Origin: Acanthaster planci
Taxonomy: Eukaryota > Echinodermata > Asteroidea > Valvatida > Acanthasteridae
Direction of reading: 5' to 3'
Assembly (NCBI RefSeq): GCF_001949145.1
Contig: NW_019091397.1
Span: 47,472-70,934 of the forward strand
DNA: 23,463 nt
The position numbers and the translations under genes are program-made. How positions within the stretch are numbered: position 1 is the first letter of the stretch; the number at the start of each line of letters is the position of its first letter. Shown here piece after piece: positions 1 through 7,897 of this stretch. A model generated the notes under the pieces. That model was not told the DNA's origin. It made no database searches and worked only from the letters and a program-made list of their open reading frames with translations.

Positions 1-78
1 ATTTATCACTGCTGTCTATGGGAATTTATTTGTAGTGGTACACCCTTAGTGCCAAAAACAATCCCGTGAAAGCATTGT

Positions 79-92
79 AGCGCCCTCTGTTG
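79..92 (-). promoter_or_regulatory. CTCF-like motif
   Basis: The plus strand reads AGCGCCCTCTGTTG. Its reverse complement, CAACAGAGGGCGCT, resembles the bilaterian CTCF core (AGAGGGCGCT with a CA upstream). A near copy lies at 6173-6186. This is motif similarity only; the sequence could equally be part of a dispersed repeat. Confidence 0.2.
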
Positions 93-801
93 TTCATAAG
101 CATTTAGGCTGTAATGACGGGGTGTCAACATCAACACAGGCCATTGCTCGCTTTTTCATGAGTCGAGTGGAATGGAGGAAAAAAGGTTTTTTTCAACCTC
201 TGCATCTTTCATCTAGGTTAATTTCTTGAAAGGAATTGAAGGGAAAATTTGGAAGCCTCTGTAAGACTAAGAGCTTTGTAACCCTTTGTACAAGGAGTTT
301 TATAAACGTTTAACTAGTGTTTATCACGTGTATGGAGTTTTGACAAGTTACGTAGAATTACAATTTTGTAAGAGACAGTTGAAACGTACACCAGCGTGAA
401 CTCTTGCCTTTACTTGAGTGCATATTGTAGGCTGACATAGCTTCAAAGAACTACTACGAGCGTTGGAAACTTCTTGATATACTTTGAGGCCCAGTGCATT
501 CTCTCAGTTACCAGATGTACATGAAATAGTGAGAAGGTGGGCAACAATAGATGAGACGATAAAAGGGCCCATGAACTGATAACAGGGCACGTACAATTGT
601 TTTTGCTGTTAAGATTTTTATGCTGTTTTGGTTTAGTTAAATCGCATCGATGTTGTCTTTACGCTTATAACGTCATTTTTTAGAAATAGTGATATCATAA
701 TTTTCTATACACATTTTAATCTGTAAGCAATCGTTGTGTTTGTTTATGATTTGGGTACGGTTGTACTATTTTTATATAGCACAACATAAGATTATAACAT
801 T

Positions 802-807
802 TTTATT
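802..807 (-). terminator. Poly(A) signal AATAAA for the 851-1201 gene
   Basis: TTTATT on the plus strand is AATAAA on the minus strand. It lies 44 bases past the final stop codon of the cysteine-rich gene, a normal distance for a 3' end signal. In AT-rich DNA the hexamer is common, so the position is the main support. Confidence 0.4.
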
Positions 808-828
808 CACTTTAAAAGCAATTTAACA

Positions 829-847
829 CCGTTTCAACGCGAAACGG
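829..847. repeat. Short hairpin just past a stop codon
   Basis: CCGTTTC and GAAACGG form a perfect 7-bp stem around the 5-base loop AACGC. The hairpin begins 3 bases beyond the stop codon (851-853) of the minus-strand gene and precedes its AATAAA. It may act at the 3' end of the transcript, or be chance. Confidence 0.4.
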
Positions 848-850
848 GGG

Positions 851-1201
851 TTAATTTTGTTCAGGCCTTACACAACTTACATTGCATTTTATATCTTTAT
901 GGTTTGCACGACAATCATTGCAATTTCTTTTCATTTGTCCATGTGGGCAAATTGGTCTACACTCTTTGCACAGATGTATCAATCAACCGTGTTTACAACT
1001 TGCGAGCCACTCAAGTCGCTTTTCTAAGCAACGTTTACAATAAGACGTGTATTCACCCGTTTTAACTTTAATTTTAAACTTGGTGAGCAGCTTTTCTTGG
1101 TGGCAATTTTTACACTCAGTATCGAGTTGAGTCTTCCATTTGGTTTGATTTATGGGGGTCTCTTCAATAAGTGTCATTTTTCTCATTAAGCAAGAGACCA
1201 C
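851..1201 (-). pseudogene. Cysteine-rich zinc-ribbon protein, one in-frame stop
   Basis: Read from ATG at 1201, the frame gives 72 codons, then TGA at 983-985, then 43 more open codons to TAA at 851-853. The first part has a CxxC...CxxC zinc-ribbon layout (CKNC, then CKRC about 27 residues later). The second part, across the stop, carries SCKHG, CKEC, CPHG and CNDC, a repeating C-x-H-G ... C-x-x-C pattern. Cysteine density on both sides of the stop shows that the TGA is a break within one reading frame, or that a shorter protein is made. From memory, similar ribbon plus CxHG-repeat proteins occur in large DNA viruses and related elements. That would fit the Polinton remains at the other end of the window, but nothing here links the two. 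Function unknown; nucleic-acid binding is a guess from the fold. Confidence 0.6.
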
Positions 1202-1505
1202 AGAAACCCTTCATTTGATCAACATTTTTAAACTTGAGCGGGTTCAAAAAGTCAACAGTAGGTATACAATCTCGCCCTACATGTACCCTCGACCCGTCAG
1301 TCTACAGAGGAAACCGTTAAAGAGATTTAAAGACTAAAAGTGATTTAAAGGTTTATAGGGGTTGGGTATGTACCCAGGAAAGGGTCCGGTAGGTGAAGGA
1401 CCACTAATAGTCTCCAAGATTGGCATTATACATGTACATACTACACTGTACTACTTGCAACCAAAATGGATATTTTCAACCAATGAAGGGGGAGGGGGTT
1501 TCCAC

Positions 1506-1792
1506 TCAGGGCGAACAATAGGGATCACTAGATACAAGACAGTTTAATCCATTCCTACTGACCAAGAGTGTGTTTCTGGTATTTCTTGAACTAGGAACAC
1601 CACTTTCAGCTGGCTTTTTGTAAAGGTTTCCCTGACTACTCGCCTTCCCTTTACGACAGATGACCCCTACCCCAAAAATGCCGCAAAACTGCTTTTTCGG
1701 AGAAGGGTAAAAGTCCTGTGGACATGTGTCAGCCCACAGAACGTCTTCCTTTCCTGCATTGTGTGGACATCTTTTGTTCACAATTCCACACT
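1506..1792 (-). CDS. Unrecognised exon-like open frame
   Basis: An open frame of about 95 codons runs on the minus strand from an AG acceptor (acatacctag at the high-coordinate edge, with a branch-like ctaac upstream) to a stop at 1506. It has no ATG near its start, so if real it is a 3'-terminal or internal exon. The predicted peptide is rich in Cys, Pro and Ser, with CPHNAG near the start and QFCGIFGVGVICRKGK in the middle. I recognise no family. No poly(A) signal follows closely. It could also be a chance frame or a decayed transposon gene. Confidence 0.25.
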
Positions 1793-2231
1793 AGGTATGT
1801 TAGGTTAGTGCACACTGGAAAATTTGCATTTTTAATGTACACAAATGATTTTTGCAACTCCATTTTTACAAATATTGTTTACACATGGTTTGGGGGAAAA
1901 CAACTCATAACAAAAACATCTGCTATCTTCGTGTATTAAATGCTGTGAAATGCTGTAATTATTTTTAGTCATATTAGGCCTTCTATTAAAGTAGACCCTG
2001 TTACTAAGCTTTATCAAAATATCACAGTCATAACTTTTACAAGCCAGTGTAAATAAAATGTAATTTCATGTGTGTGAAGTTAAAAACAAAAAATACTATA
2101 GTCTTTCACTTTTCAGCAGCTCAATTTGCTGAAAAAAGTGGCAATACACAGTTTACAATCCTCAAATGACAGGAACGAAATGACTAAATCCTTACCAATT
2201 TCGTGCATGAAAATCATGAGTACATGCAAAA
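1793..2231. other. Non-coding stretch
   Basis: AT-rich sequence with short closed frames on both strands. I see no gene, repeat or RNA here. Confidence 0.5.
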
Positions 2232-2237
2232 TTTATT
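2232..2237 (-). terminator. Poly(A) signal AATAAA after terminal exon
   Basis: Minus-strand AATAAA lies three bases past the stop codon of the exon at 2241-2346. Its closeness to that stop supports a terminal exon with a very short 3' untranslated region. Confidence 0.35.
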
Positions 2238-2240
2238 AAA

Positions 2241-2346
2241 TTAATCAACAGCCTCAACTATTATTATTTCACTGGACTGGTCTTGATGGTCAAGCATGAG
2301 GTCTAACAAAATCCATGAAATTCTATCCATTTTGGTTGCCTTAAGA
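2241..2346 (-). CDS. Candidate terminal exon, unrecognised gene
   Basis: A strong acceptor (ccttttattttcttcag) precedes T-CTT-AAG-GCA, giving about 35 codons that end in an acidic tail (SSEIIIVEAVD) and TAA. AATAAA follows at once. The splice site, frame, stop and poly(A) signal agree with a 3'-terminal exon of a minus-strand gene whose other exons would lie at higher coordinates, perhaps those at 3418-3524 and 5163-5245. The phase does not match the 3418 donor directly, so at least one exon would be missing between them. I do not recognise the protein. Confidence 0.4.
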
Positions 2347-2850
2347 CTGAAGAAAATAAAAGGATTGTGTATGTATGTAAGTCGAATGTGGATAAAAAAA
2401 TTCTTGTCACACCATGTTGACATACGACCTAGTACACAGCGTGAGAGTACACACTGTCACACTGAAGAATTGGGCATGCAAACACTACTTCCTTGGGCTC
2501 CAAGCCTCCCGCTAACGGAGTGCTTCGGAAAATGTCTGGACAACAGTTGGACCTGCATCACCTTGCTGTTCATCACATGCTGGACAATATCACGAACATG
2601 CCAGTACTTCCTTGTCTTCACATAGACCATCTTTCTAGTGCCATTATGGGTTACAATGACCTGATTTTCCTGTGTTCAATGAACAACACATGGGTCTTCA
2701 CTGCAGAGAAAAATCCAAAACCTTCAATCAATTCTTGGAAATATGTTAACCACTTATTTACACAAAAGTACAAGCATGATTACTCTTTTTTAATCCCTCA
2801 GCCCCAACTTTTGAAAAAACAGAATTCCTTCTTTATACACTGTGGCCATA
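2347..2850. other. No supported gene
   Basis: A 160-codon plus-strand open frame starts at 2493 and runs through the inverted-repeat element at 2851-2988. It has no recognisable domain, and its end is made of repeat sequence, so I do not call it a gene. Nothing else is visible. Confidence 0.4.
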
Positions 2851-2988
2851 GGCATGCAGAGCCTCAATCTTGTAATTCTGCACTTGCTGTGTCAGTTCTT
2901 ATGCAATGCAATTTGACAAATTTGAAAAGCTGCATCAACGCGATTATGACGCGATTCTACAAGCTGCCAGATTGAGGCTCTGTATGCC
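2851..2988. mobile_element. Short inverted-repeat element (MITE-like), 138 bp
   Basis: GGCATGCAGAGCCTCAATCT at 2851-2870 is repeated in reverse complement at 2969-2988 with one mismatch in 20. The arms enclose about 98 bases. No clear target-site duplication is seen, so the class is open. A small non-autonomous DNA transposon is the simplest reading. Confidence 0.5.
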
Positions 2989-3151
2989 TTTAGCAGCAGC
3001 GTGCAATGAGCAAATAGCCTGTTCCAAGGTTGTAATAAGAAGATAAATGTTACAAACCTCAGGTTTTTTTTAATTATTTGTTTATGGTGGACAGGTAGAC
3101 AGGTTGATTGATGATACTAGATTCTGTGACTTGTAAAGTTATTACAGAGAA

Positions 3152-3286
3152 TTATACACACTTAGAATTCTTATCTCTATGTATGTATGATTTTTCAACA
3201 CATTTTTGCAACAGCTTTTCCACATCAGCTATTAAGCAACAAACCCCCGGAGCATAGGTGTATGCAGATCCCACATAGCGAGGCAA
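3152..3286 (-). CDS. Candidate exon, unrecognised
   Basis: After an acceptor-like atttgagcag, an open frame of 44 codons begins LPRYVGSAYTYAPGVCC, continues with DVEKLLQKCVEKSY and ends at TAA (3152-3154). The peptide looks protein-like, but there is no poly(A) signal at a good distance. A possible donor (GTGTGT) lies just before the stop. It may belong with the exons at 2241 and 3418, or be a chance frame. Confidence 0.25.
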   Translation of the reverse strand: MPRYVGSAYTYAPGVCCLIADVEKLLQKCVEKSYIHRDKNSKCV

Positions 3287-3417
3287 CTGCTCAAATGTAT
3301 ACAGAATACATGTACATGTATACCAGTACGCATTGGGAAGGAAGAACCCAAAACAATTTTTAACCATTTCTAAGCATCTTTGGCTGCATTAACACAATGT
3401 AACTGTGAATGTCTTAC

Positions 3418-3524
3418 CAATATGGTCATAACTGCGAAGAACCAACTTATCCTTGAGGCGATTTCGCTTGGCTACTTTTTCCACGCCTGTTCCAGCTGAA
3501 CTCCTCAACATTACTAGTATGTTC
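3418..3524 (-). CDS. Candidate internal exon with GTAAGA donor
   Basis: A pyrimidine-rich tract ending acataacaag precedes an open frame whose peptide includes SAGTGVEKVAKRNRLKDK and LVLRSYDHI, then stops at a good donor, G|GTAAGA (3412-3417). The lysine/arginine-rich helix looks coding. A second open piece upstream (about 3560-3681, peptide starting MQSQLVFKSARSEGTIFEAI) also looks coding but has no clean donor. I do not recognise the family. With 2241-2346 and 5163-5245 it may form one minus-strand gene. Confidence 0.35.
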
Positions 3525-4311
3525 CTTGTTATGTGCAATAAATAAGTAAATGAAGATGAAATAAAGGGGTTGCAGTTGAAGTTCCAACAGAGAGCCATTA
3601 CAGCAAGTACCAATTGCTTCAAATATTGTTCCCTCTGACCGTGCTGACTTAAAAACCAACTGTGACTGCATTTCAATTACTCTACATCAAAGCTGACCCT
3701 TTTTGCAAAACAAAATGTGCACATTTCTCCTTTTTTGTGAAACAAATTTTAGCTTTGAAAAACAAATTATGGTACAAATTGACAAGAATTTTTTTTTCTA
3801 GTTAATTCTTTCATTCTGAAAAAAACATACTTACTTGCTTTTTGCCACTGTTAAAAAGAGAAAAGAGAAATGAGGGGTGAGCAAATCAAACCGATATTAA
3901 AACTGTAAATTCTTTATTTCAAAGTGTAAATAATATTTCACAATACTTCACTGAATTAATGTGTAGAAACATAAGTTGGATACCCAAAAACTCATCCGGG
4001 TCACATGTACATGTAGGAAGCCACCAAAATAGTACAATGTTCGCTTCAATGTAGTGCTACACGTGTACTGGTAGAGTACATACATATGTAAACCTACATG
4101 TAGATTCAAAACTGGTTTCTGGATCCTATTATTACATACATGTACATGTATATCTTTCAATAATACATGTACTGTATATTGGCAAACTTTTCTTCTTTGG
4201 GGAAAAATAATCAATTGGTAAAACATACAGTTTGAACCGAGTGCCTACCAGTATCATTGTAAATTCCAAAAGAATGCTATTTTCCAATCAAACTCTTCTT
4301 TAACATGGGCA

Positions 4312-4544
4312 ATTCACAATGCAGTGCACCACCAAGGAGAGAGCCCTTTTGACAGTGCATTATGGGACAAATAGTGGACGAAGTCTTATTCTCTGACTGC
4401 ACTGTGTGTGGAAAACTGCCTTAATTATTAAGGCAGTTTTAATTATGTACACATGAAGTGCGCTTAATCATGGCAGGGAGTCAACCGTGAACTTGAAAAG
4501 TGGCCTGTCTGCAGGAACTCTTGGTGGCACACTGCACTGTGAAT
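4312..4544. mobile_element. Inverted-repeat element (foldback/MITE-like), 233 bp
   Basis: The 25-base arm at 4312-4336 (ATTCACAATGCAGTGCACC...) matches the reverse complement of 4520-4544 at 22 of 25 positions. Between the arms sits the near-perfect palindrome at 4412-4440. No target-site duplication is clear. The 67-codon minus-strand frame that covers the right arm (4468-4671) is therefore probably not a gene. Confidence 0.45.
4412..4440. repeat. 29-base near-perfect palindrome
   Basis: AAAACTGCCTTAAT, one central T, then ATTAAGGCAGTTTT: 14-base arms without a mismatch. It lies near the middle of the inverted-repeat element at 4312-4544, so the whole element could fold into nested hairpins. 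Confidence 0.8.
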
Positions 4545-4850
4545 AGCCTGTATTGCTGGATTTTTCTTTTTCTTCGGGGATGTGTGATTCTGGAGGATTT
4601 TTCATGAGAAACGAAATCCAATAGTACACTCGGCCTGAATTATATAATGATTCTGTGTCTCTCTTGGACACAAATTCACTATGACAATGTCAGCATGGAA
4701 ACAAACAAAGAGTGGTCACAGAAGAAACTTTTGTCCCCCAAACACTCACTGTCTATGCTATGCACATACATGTAGTATAGGCTCTAAAGGAGTTGCATTT
4801 TGATACCAATATTTGTGATAAAAATACTGTGATACAAATACCCTGGTATT

Positions 4851-5132
4851 CTTCTGGTTAGGTATGTAAGCAAAGGTACATGTCATAATATTTCATTAGA
4901 ATTTATCAACTTCTTAAATGTTTTTGTGGGATTTTCTGATATTTCTTCAAGCTGATTGTTTCAGAAGTGCGAAATGAATTCTTTCAAAATGCACCAAAAA
5001 TTACAAAACCATTTTCTAACAAACTTCTGGTTAGGTACATGTATGTAAGCAAAGGTACATGTCATAATACTTCATTCGAATTTTCCAACTTCTTAAATGT
5101 TTTTGTGGGATTTTCTGGTATTTCTTCAAGCG
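4851..5132. repeat. Two ~100-bp direct repeats, 173 bp apart
   Basis: 4851-4952 and 5024-5132 share the sequence from cttctggttagg through ...atttcttcaagc, with a handful of substitutions and one 6-base insertion (catgta) in the second copy. About 71 unrelated bases lie between them. This reads as a local tandem duplication, now diverged. It lies in the presumed intron next to the exon at 5163-5245. Confidence 0.75.
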
Positions 5133-5162
5133 CGCCTCTTTGTAACTTTGGGGAACACTCAC

Positions 5163-5245
5163 CCAGTTGAATTCTTGCCCAATTTTTGGATGCCACTGTT
5201 TTTTAATTTCAGACAAAATTTCATGACTCTGAACTTTGTAAAAAA
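5163..5245 (-). CDS. Candidate internal exon with both splice sites
   Basis: An acceptor (gacctgctttgtcag) and a strong donor (AACTGG|GTGAGT at 5162-5157) bound 83 bases. One frame is fully open and gives FYKVQSHEILSEIKKQWH followed by PKIGQEFNW. The peptide has a natural amino-acid mix, and the two sites are good matches to the consensus. I do not recognise the protein. The nearest candidate neighbours in the same gene are at 3418-3524 and 2241-2346. Confidence 0.4.
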
Positions 5246-5457
5246 CTGACAAAGCAGGTCGAGAAAAAGTATGTACAGCATATTATGAAAAATACAACCT
5301 GTGGGCATAGTTCAACCAAAAATGAATTTGACGTTTTTTAACCAGACACGCTTAGCATGTTCAGCAACACTGAGGAAAGTCATATAAAAGTTGTTAGGCA
5401 TGTTAGGTGACTCTATTTACCCTAGCCAAAATCATAAATGTACGGAAGCATATAACA

Positions 5458-5818
5458 GCCCCTTGCAAAAATATTTTTCCAAGATACTACATGTACCTTG
5501 CCACGGCGAGTTACTATCTTGCAGCGGCGAGTTAAATTATTGAATGTGTATTTTCATTTCACTCTTAAGACACATTTGTACGGCACGCTGAATTGGACTT
5601 AAGAAACTATTGAAATATTTGCAATGGCAGGGTATCGATTTGATGCCATGGCAAACTCTTCTTACTTGCTGCGCCAAGATAAAAACAGTTTAACTCAACA
5701 CGATGAGATAGTAACTCGCCAGGGCGAAAAAGAAACTCACTAGGGCAAGATACATGTACATGTAGTACTAGTAGTTCGCCGGAGCGAGACGGTAACTCAC
5801 AATATTTTTTCAAGGGGC
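5458..5818. mobile_element. MITE-like element with GCCCCTTG termini, 361 bp
   Basis: GCCCCTTGnAAAAATATT at 5458-5475 is mirrored at 5801-5818. Further in, both ends carry copies of a ~21-base module of the type GATAGTAACTCGCCnGGGCGA: 5493-5535 on one strand and 5704-5800 on the other. There is no reading frame of note. The same module occurs in the unrelated-looking 2.15-kb element at 11097-13247. Target-site duplication is not clear. Confidence 0.6.
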
Positions 5819-6589
5819 CCTTAATGCACTTCTGTATAAATGCACATGTACAAGTAGGCTGCAGTCATAACAGTCATAAGCACGTTGGCGTACAAGCCTG
5901 CATGCAGTACATGCCGCCTTGTAAGTTGTATGTGCAATGTACATGTAGGCCTACTGTACTGTATGTGTACATTGATATGGCATGATAGAGGAATGTTCTT
6001 GTTCTTATGCCTCCATGACATTACTGCACATTCATGCCGTTACTAGGAGAACTACAAAATACTCACATCTGTAAAGCGACAAAAACATTTTGACAAACTA
6101 CGTAACTTATGTTATTTTTTCCGTTGTGGAGCTATGTTTGACCTGCTTCATTACACAGCCACCCTCGCTTATAGCGCCCTCTATTGCACAAATTGAGCTA
6201 TTGTAAAAAGGTGAACGGTCAATTACATCATTTTAAGTGAGGGAACTCATTGACAGCTTGCAAAAAGGTTAGCGGCCAAATAACTAATTAACGGAAGGTA
6301 AACATAATAAACAAGATCATATTTGATGTGAATGATATTCTGGTTTTTATATTTATTGAAAGTTTAACTTGAACTTGATGACATCGACAGAAAAGTTATA
6401 GGTATATGTTTTAAAAAAATACGTCTATTTCATATCAAATTATTGAAAAATAGTATTCCTGCAGCTGCAGGCCTTGATAGTTACACATTGTTTAGACGAT
6501 TTCATCAATGAAAGTAGTGAATTATTTGGTAAGAGCATGCTGCATCACTGACATTTAGGCCTATTTAAATATTCCTTGCTGAGAATTTA
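5819..6589. other. Non-coding stretch
   Basis: Nothing convincing is coded here. Several TACATGTA-type palindromes occur at 5843-5950, and a CTCF-like motif at 6173-6186. The right edge merges into the decayed end of the transposase pseudogene. Confidence 0.45.
6173..6186 (-). promoter_or_regulatory. CTCF-like motif, second copy
   Basis: AGCGCCCTCTATTG differs from the copy at 79-92 by one base. The reverse complement, CAATAGAGGGCGCT, fits the core of the CTCF motif. Flanking sequence does not match the first copy over any length, which makes a shared long repeat less likely. Confidence 0.2.
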
Positions 6590-6723
6590 CTAGTGAAGAA
6601 TACAGATTTTTTTTCTGAGCATTCCCTCCCCCTTTTTCCCCTGAAAGAATGCCAAGAGTACTCCAGGCTTATGCACATTCAGGCACATGAGCTATATACG
6701 AGGATGTGAAATGTGGTCGGTCA
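6590..6723 (-). pseudogene. Transposase C-terminal tail beyond the MITE
   Basis: Past the MITE the frame continues with YDRPHFTSSYIAHVPECA, a TAA, then AWSTLGILSGEKGGGNAQ before decaying. The pattern HVPE...W.T.G.LS.E is what I remember of the last conserved block of this transposase family, where the Glu is thought to be catalytic. Removing the MITE and one TA joins this frame to the end of the block at 7328-7573 without a shift. Confidence 0.5.
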
Positions 6724-6725
6724 TA

Positions 6726-7325
6726 CTAATTACCGTCAACACACCATCAACACACCGTCAACACAGTGTCAACACCTCCAAAACACGTAAAAAAAAATTC
6801 AATAGTAAAAAGTGTTCGAAAGGATATTTTGGCTAAAGATCAACAAGTTAAACTCTGGAAAATTGCCGTTTTATTTTTGCCGAAATCGAAATCAGCAGTC
6901 ATGTTGCCTCTGGGGCAGCTGGGACCGTACCATTACGTTGGAGGGGCGGTAATATATGTTAAAGAAACATAGCACAGTCAGTCGGGTCATCCACAAAACG
7001 TACAGATTTCATAATAGGAAGTGATCGTAGTCACAAATAAAAAAGATTGAAATTTACAAAATACTAACTCACAACATGATCCAAGCAAGGCACAAACCAT
7101 CTGCAGCAGACAAGATGGCGGCGAACCGCTACGCTGCTAGAGATTTTTTTTTTTTTTTCGTGTGGAAAAAAACTCTATTTCGAAAATTAATTTGTGACCC
7201 CTAATTACTGGAAAGTCTCTCTCAGTCCAAGAATTACACTTCTATGCCTCTTTTGTCGATTAAACTTGTGTGTTGGAGGAGTTGGCGGTGTGTTGACGTT
7301 ACTATCGGGTGTTGACGGTAATTAG
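6726..7325. mobile_element. 600-bp MITE with TA target site (Tc1/mariner-like)
   Basis: Ends CTAATTACCGTCAACAC and its exact reverse complement, flanked on both sides by TA (6724-6725 and 7326-7327), as expected for the IS630/Tc1/mariner group. Just inside the left end are four tandem 11-base units: CCGTCAACACA, CCATCAACACA, CCGTCAACACA, GTGTCAACACC (6733-6776). Scattered related units occur at the right end (7281-7317). There is no transposase frame, so it is non-autonomous. It interrupts the transposase pseudogene. The flanks GGTCA/AGACC make the empty site almost palindromic (GGTCATAAGACC). Confidence 0.85.
7112..7122 (+). promoter_or_regulatory. YY1-like motif inside the MITE
   Basis: AAGATGGCGGC is an exact match to the YY1 consensus as I know it. 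It lies in the interior of the 600-bp MITE. It is a single 11-base match, so it may be incidental. Confidence 0.25.
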
Positions 7326-7327
7326 TA

Positions 7328-7755
7328 AGACCCCTTTATGGGAATGGTGCGATTCGGGAAAGGGAGAGGAAACCACTCTCCAAGTTCCAAGCAGGAATAC
7401 TTCAAGGTGATGATCTGCTTAGGACTAAGGAATTCTGCTGTCGTACGTGGAAAAATATGATGACATTTTGTAAATAAATTCATGTATCGTGCCCTATCTG
7501 GTAAACCATTTAAACAAGTCAAAAGTTTGTCAGCGTTCTTCAAAATTATTGACAATGGTTTCCAACAAAACATTGTGAGTGATAAGCCTGATTTTTTTAA
7601 CCTTGAGAACAGAATCTAACACGTGATTTAAATGGCGTTTTCTCCCTCCCATTACTTTTTGAATGCCAGTGTACACTTTCTGCAAGTCATTTTCTGCTTC
7701 CTTTAGAGCATTTTGCTTTTCTGTCGGTTCTCTTTCAGCATTGCATAACATTCAC
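7328..7755 (-). pseudogene. Transposase helical and C-terminal blocks
   Basis: Two overlapping frames, 7751-7530 and 7573-7322, carry a charged helical block (EKQNALKEAENDLQKVY) and then a block with GLPDRARYMNLFTKCHHIF, CLELGEWFPLPFPN and RTIPIKG. They are joined by a frame change around 7535-7575. The last residues read into the MITE end. The blocks correspond in order to the region between the PHD finger and the final Glu motif of the protein. Confidence 0.5.
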
Positions 7756-7798
7756 CTTGCCACCGGAGGACATCGTCTTGCTGCTGCATTGAATGTTG

Positions 7799-7897
7799 AC
7801 ACCTTGGGCACTTGAAAACAAATTCTTCTGCTGAACAATCCACCCCCCTCAGCCCTACACAATCTATGTGATACCAGCAACCGTCAGTTGCAGAATC
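7799..7897 (-). pseudogene. C-terminal half of a PHD finger
   Basis: In one frame the peptide reads DGCWYHIDCVGL, then after 13 residues FKCPRC. WYH-x2-C followed by C-x2-C is the second half of a C4HC3 PHD finger, a module that reads histone tails. The preceding Cys ligands are not visible; SATDG stands where a C-x-x-C would be expected, and a stop (TAA) precedes it. The frame differs from the transposase frames on either side, so it would need joining by indels. The position within the transposase puts it between the second Asp motif and the Glu motif. Confidence 0.6.

Larger units (their letters stand above)
1..828. other. Non-coding stretch, no gene seen
   Basis: I see no convincing coding region on either strand. 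Reading frames are short and closed. The only points of note are a CTCF-like motif at 79-92 and the AATAAA and hairpin at the right edge, which belong to the minus-strand gene at 851-1201. Confidence 0.5.

Noticed and set aside
114-137. GTGTCAACATCAACACAG as a solo end of the 600-bp MITE
   Set aside because: It resembles the 11-base subterminal units but lacks the terminal CTAATTACCG sequence.
1152-1337. 61-codon plus-strand frame overlapping the cysteine-rich gene
   Set aside because: It lies partly antisense to a better-supported gene and shows no domain.
2493-2975. 160-codon plus-strand open frame
   Set aside because: No recognised domain, its last third lies in an inverted-repeat element, and there is no splice or promoter context.
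4468-4671. 67-codon minus-strand frame that looks protein-like
   Set aside because: It covers one arm of the inverted repeat at 4312-4544, so the frame is probably incidental.
7799-7897. PHD finger as a RAG2-like gene next to a RAG1-like transposase
   Set aside because: The known RAG pair has separate genes, and RAG2 needs kelch repeats, which are absent here. The piece lies within the order of one transposase on one strand.
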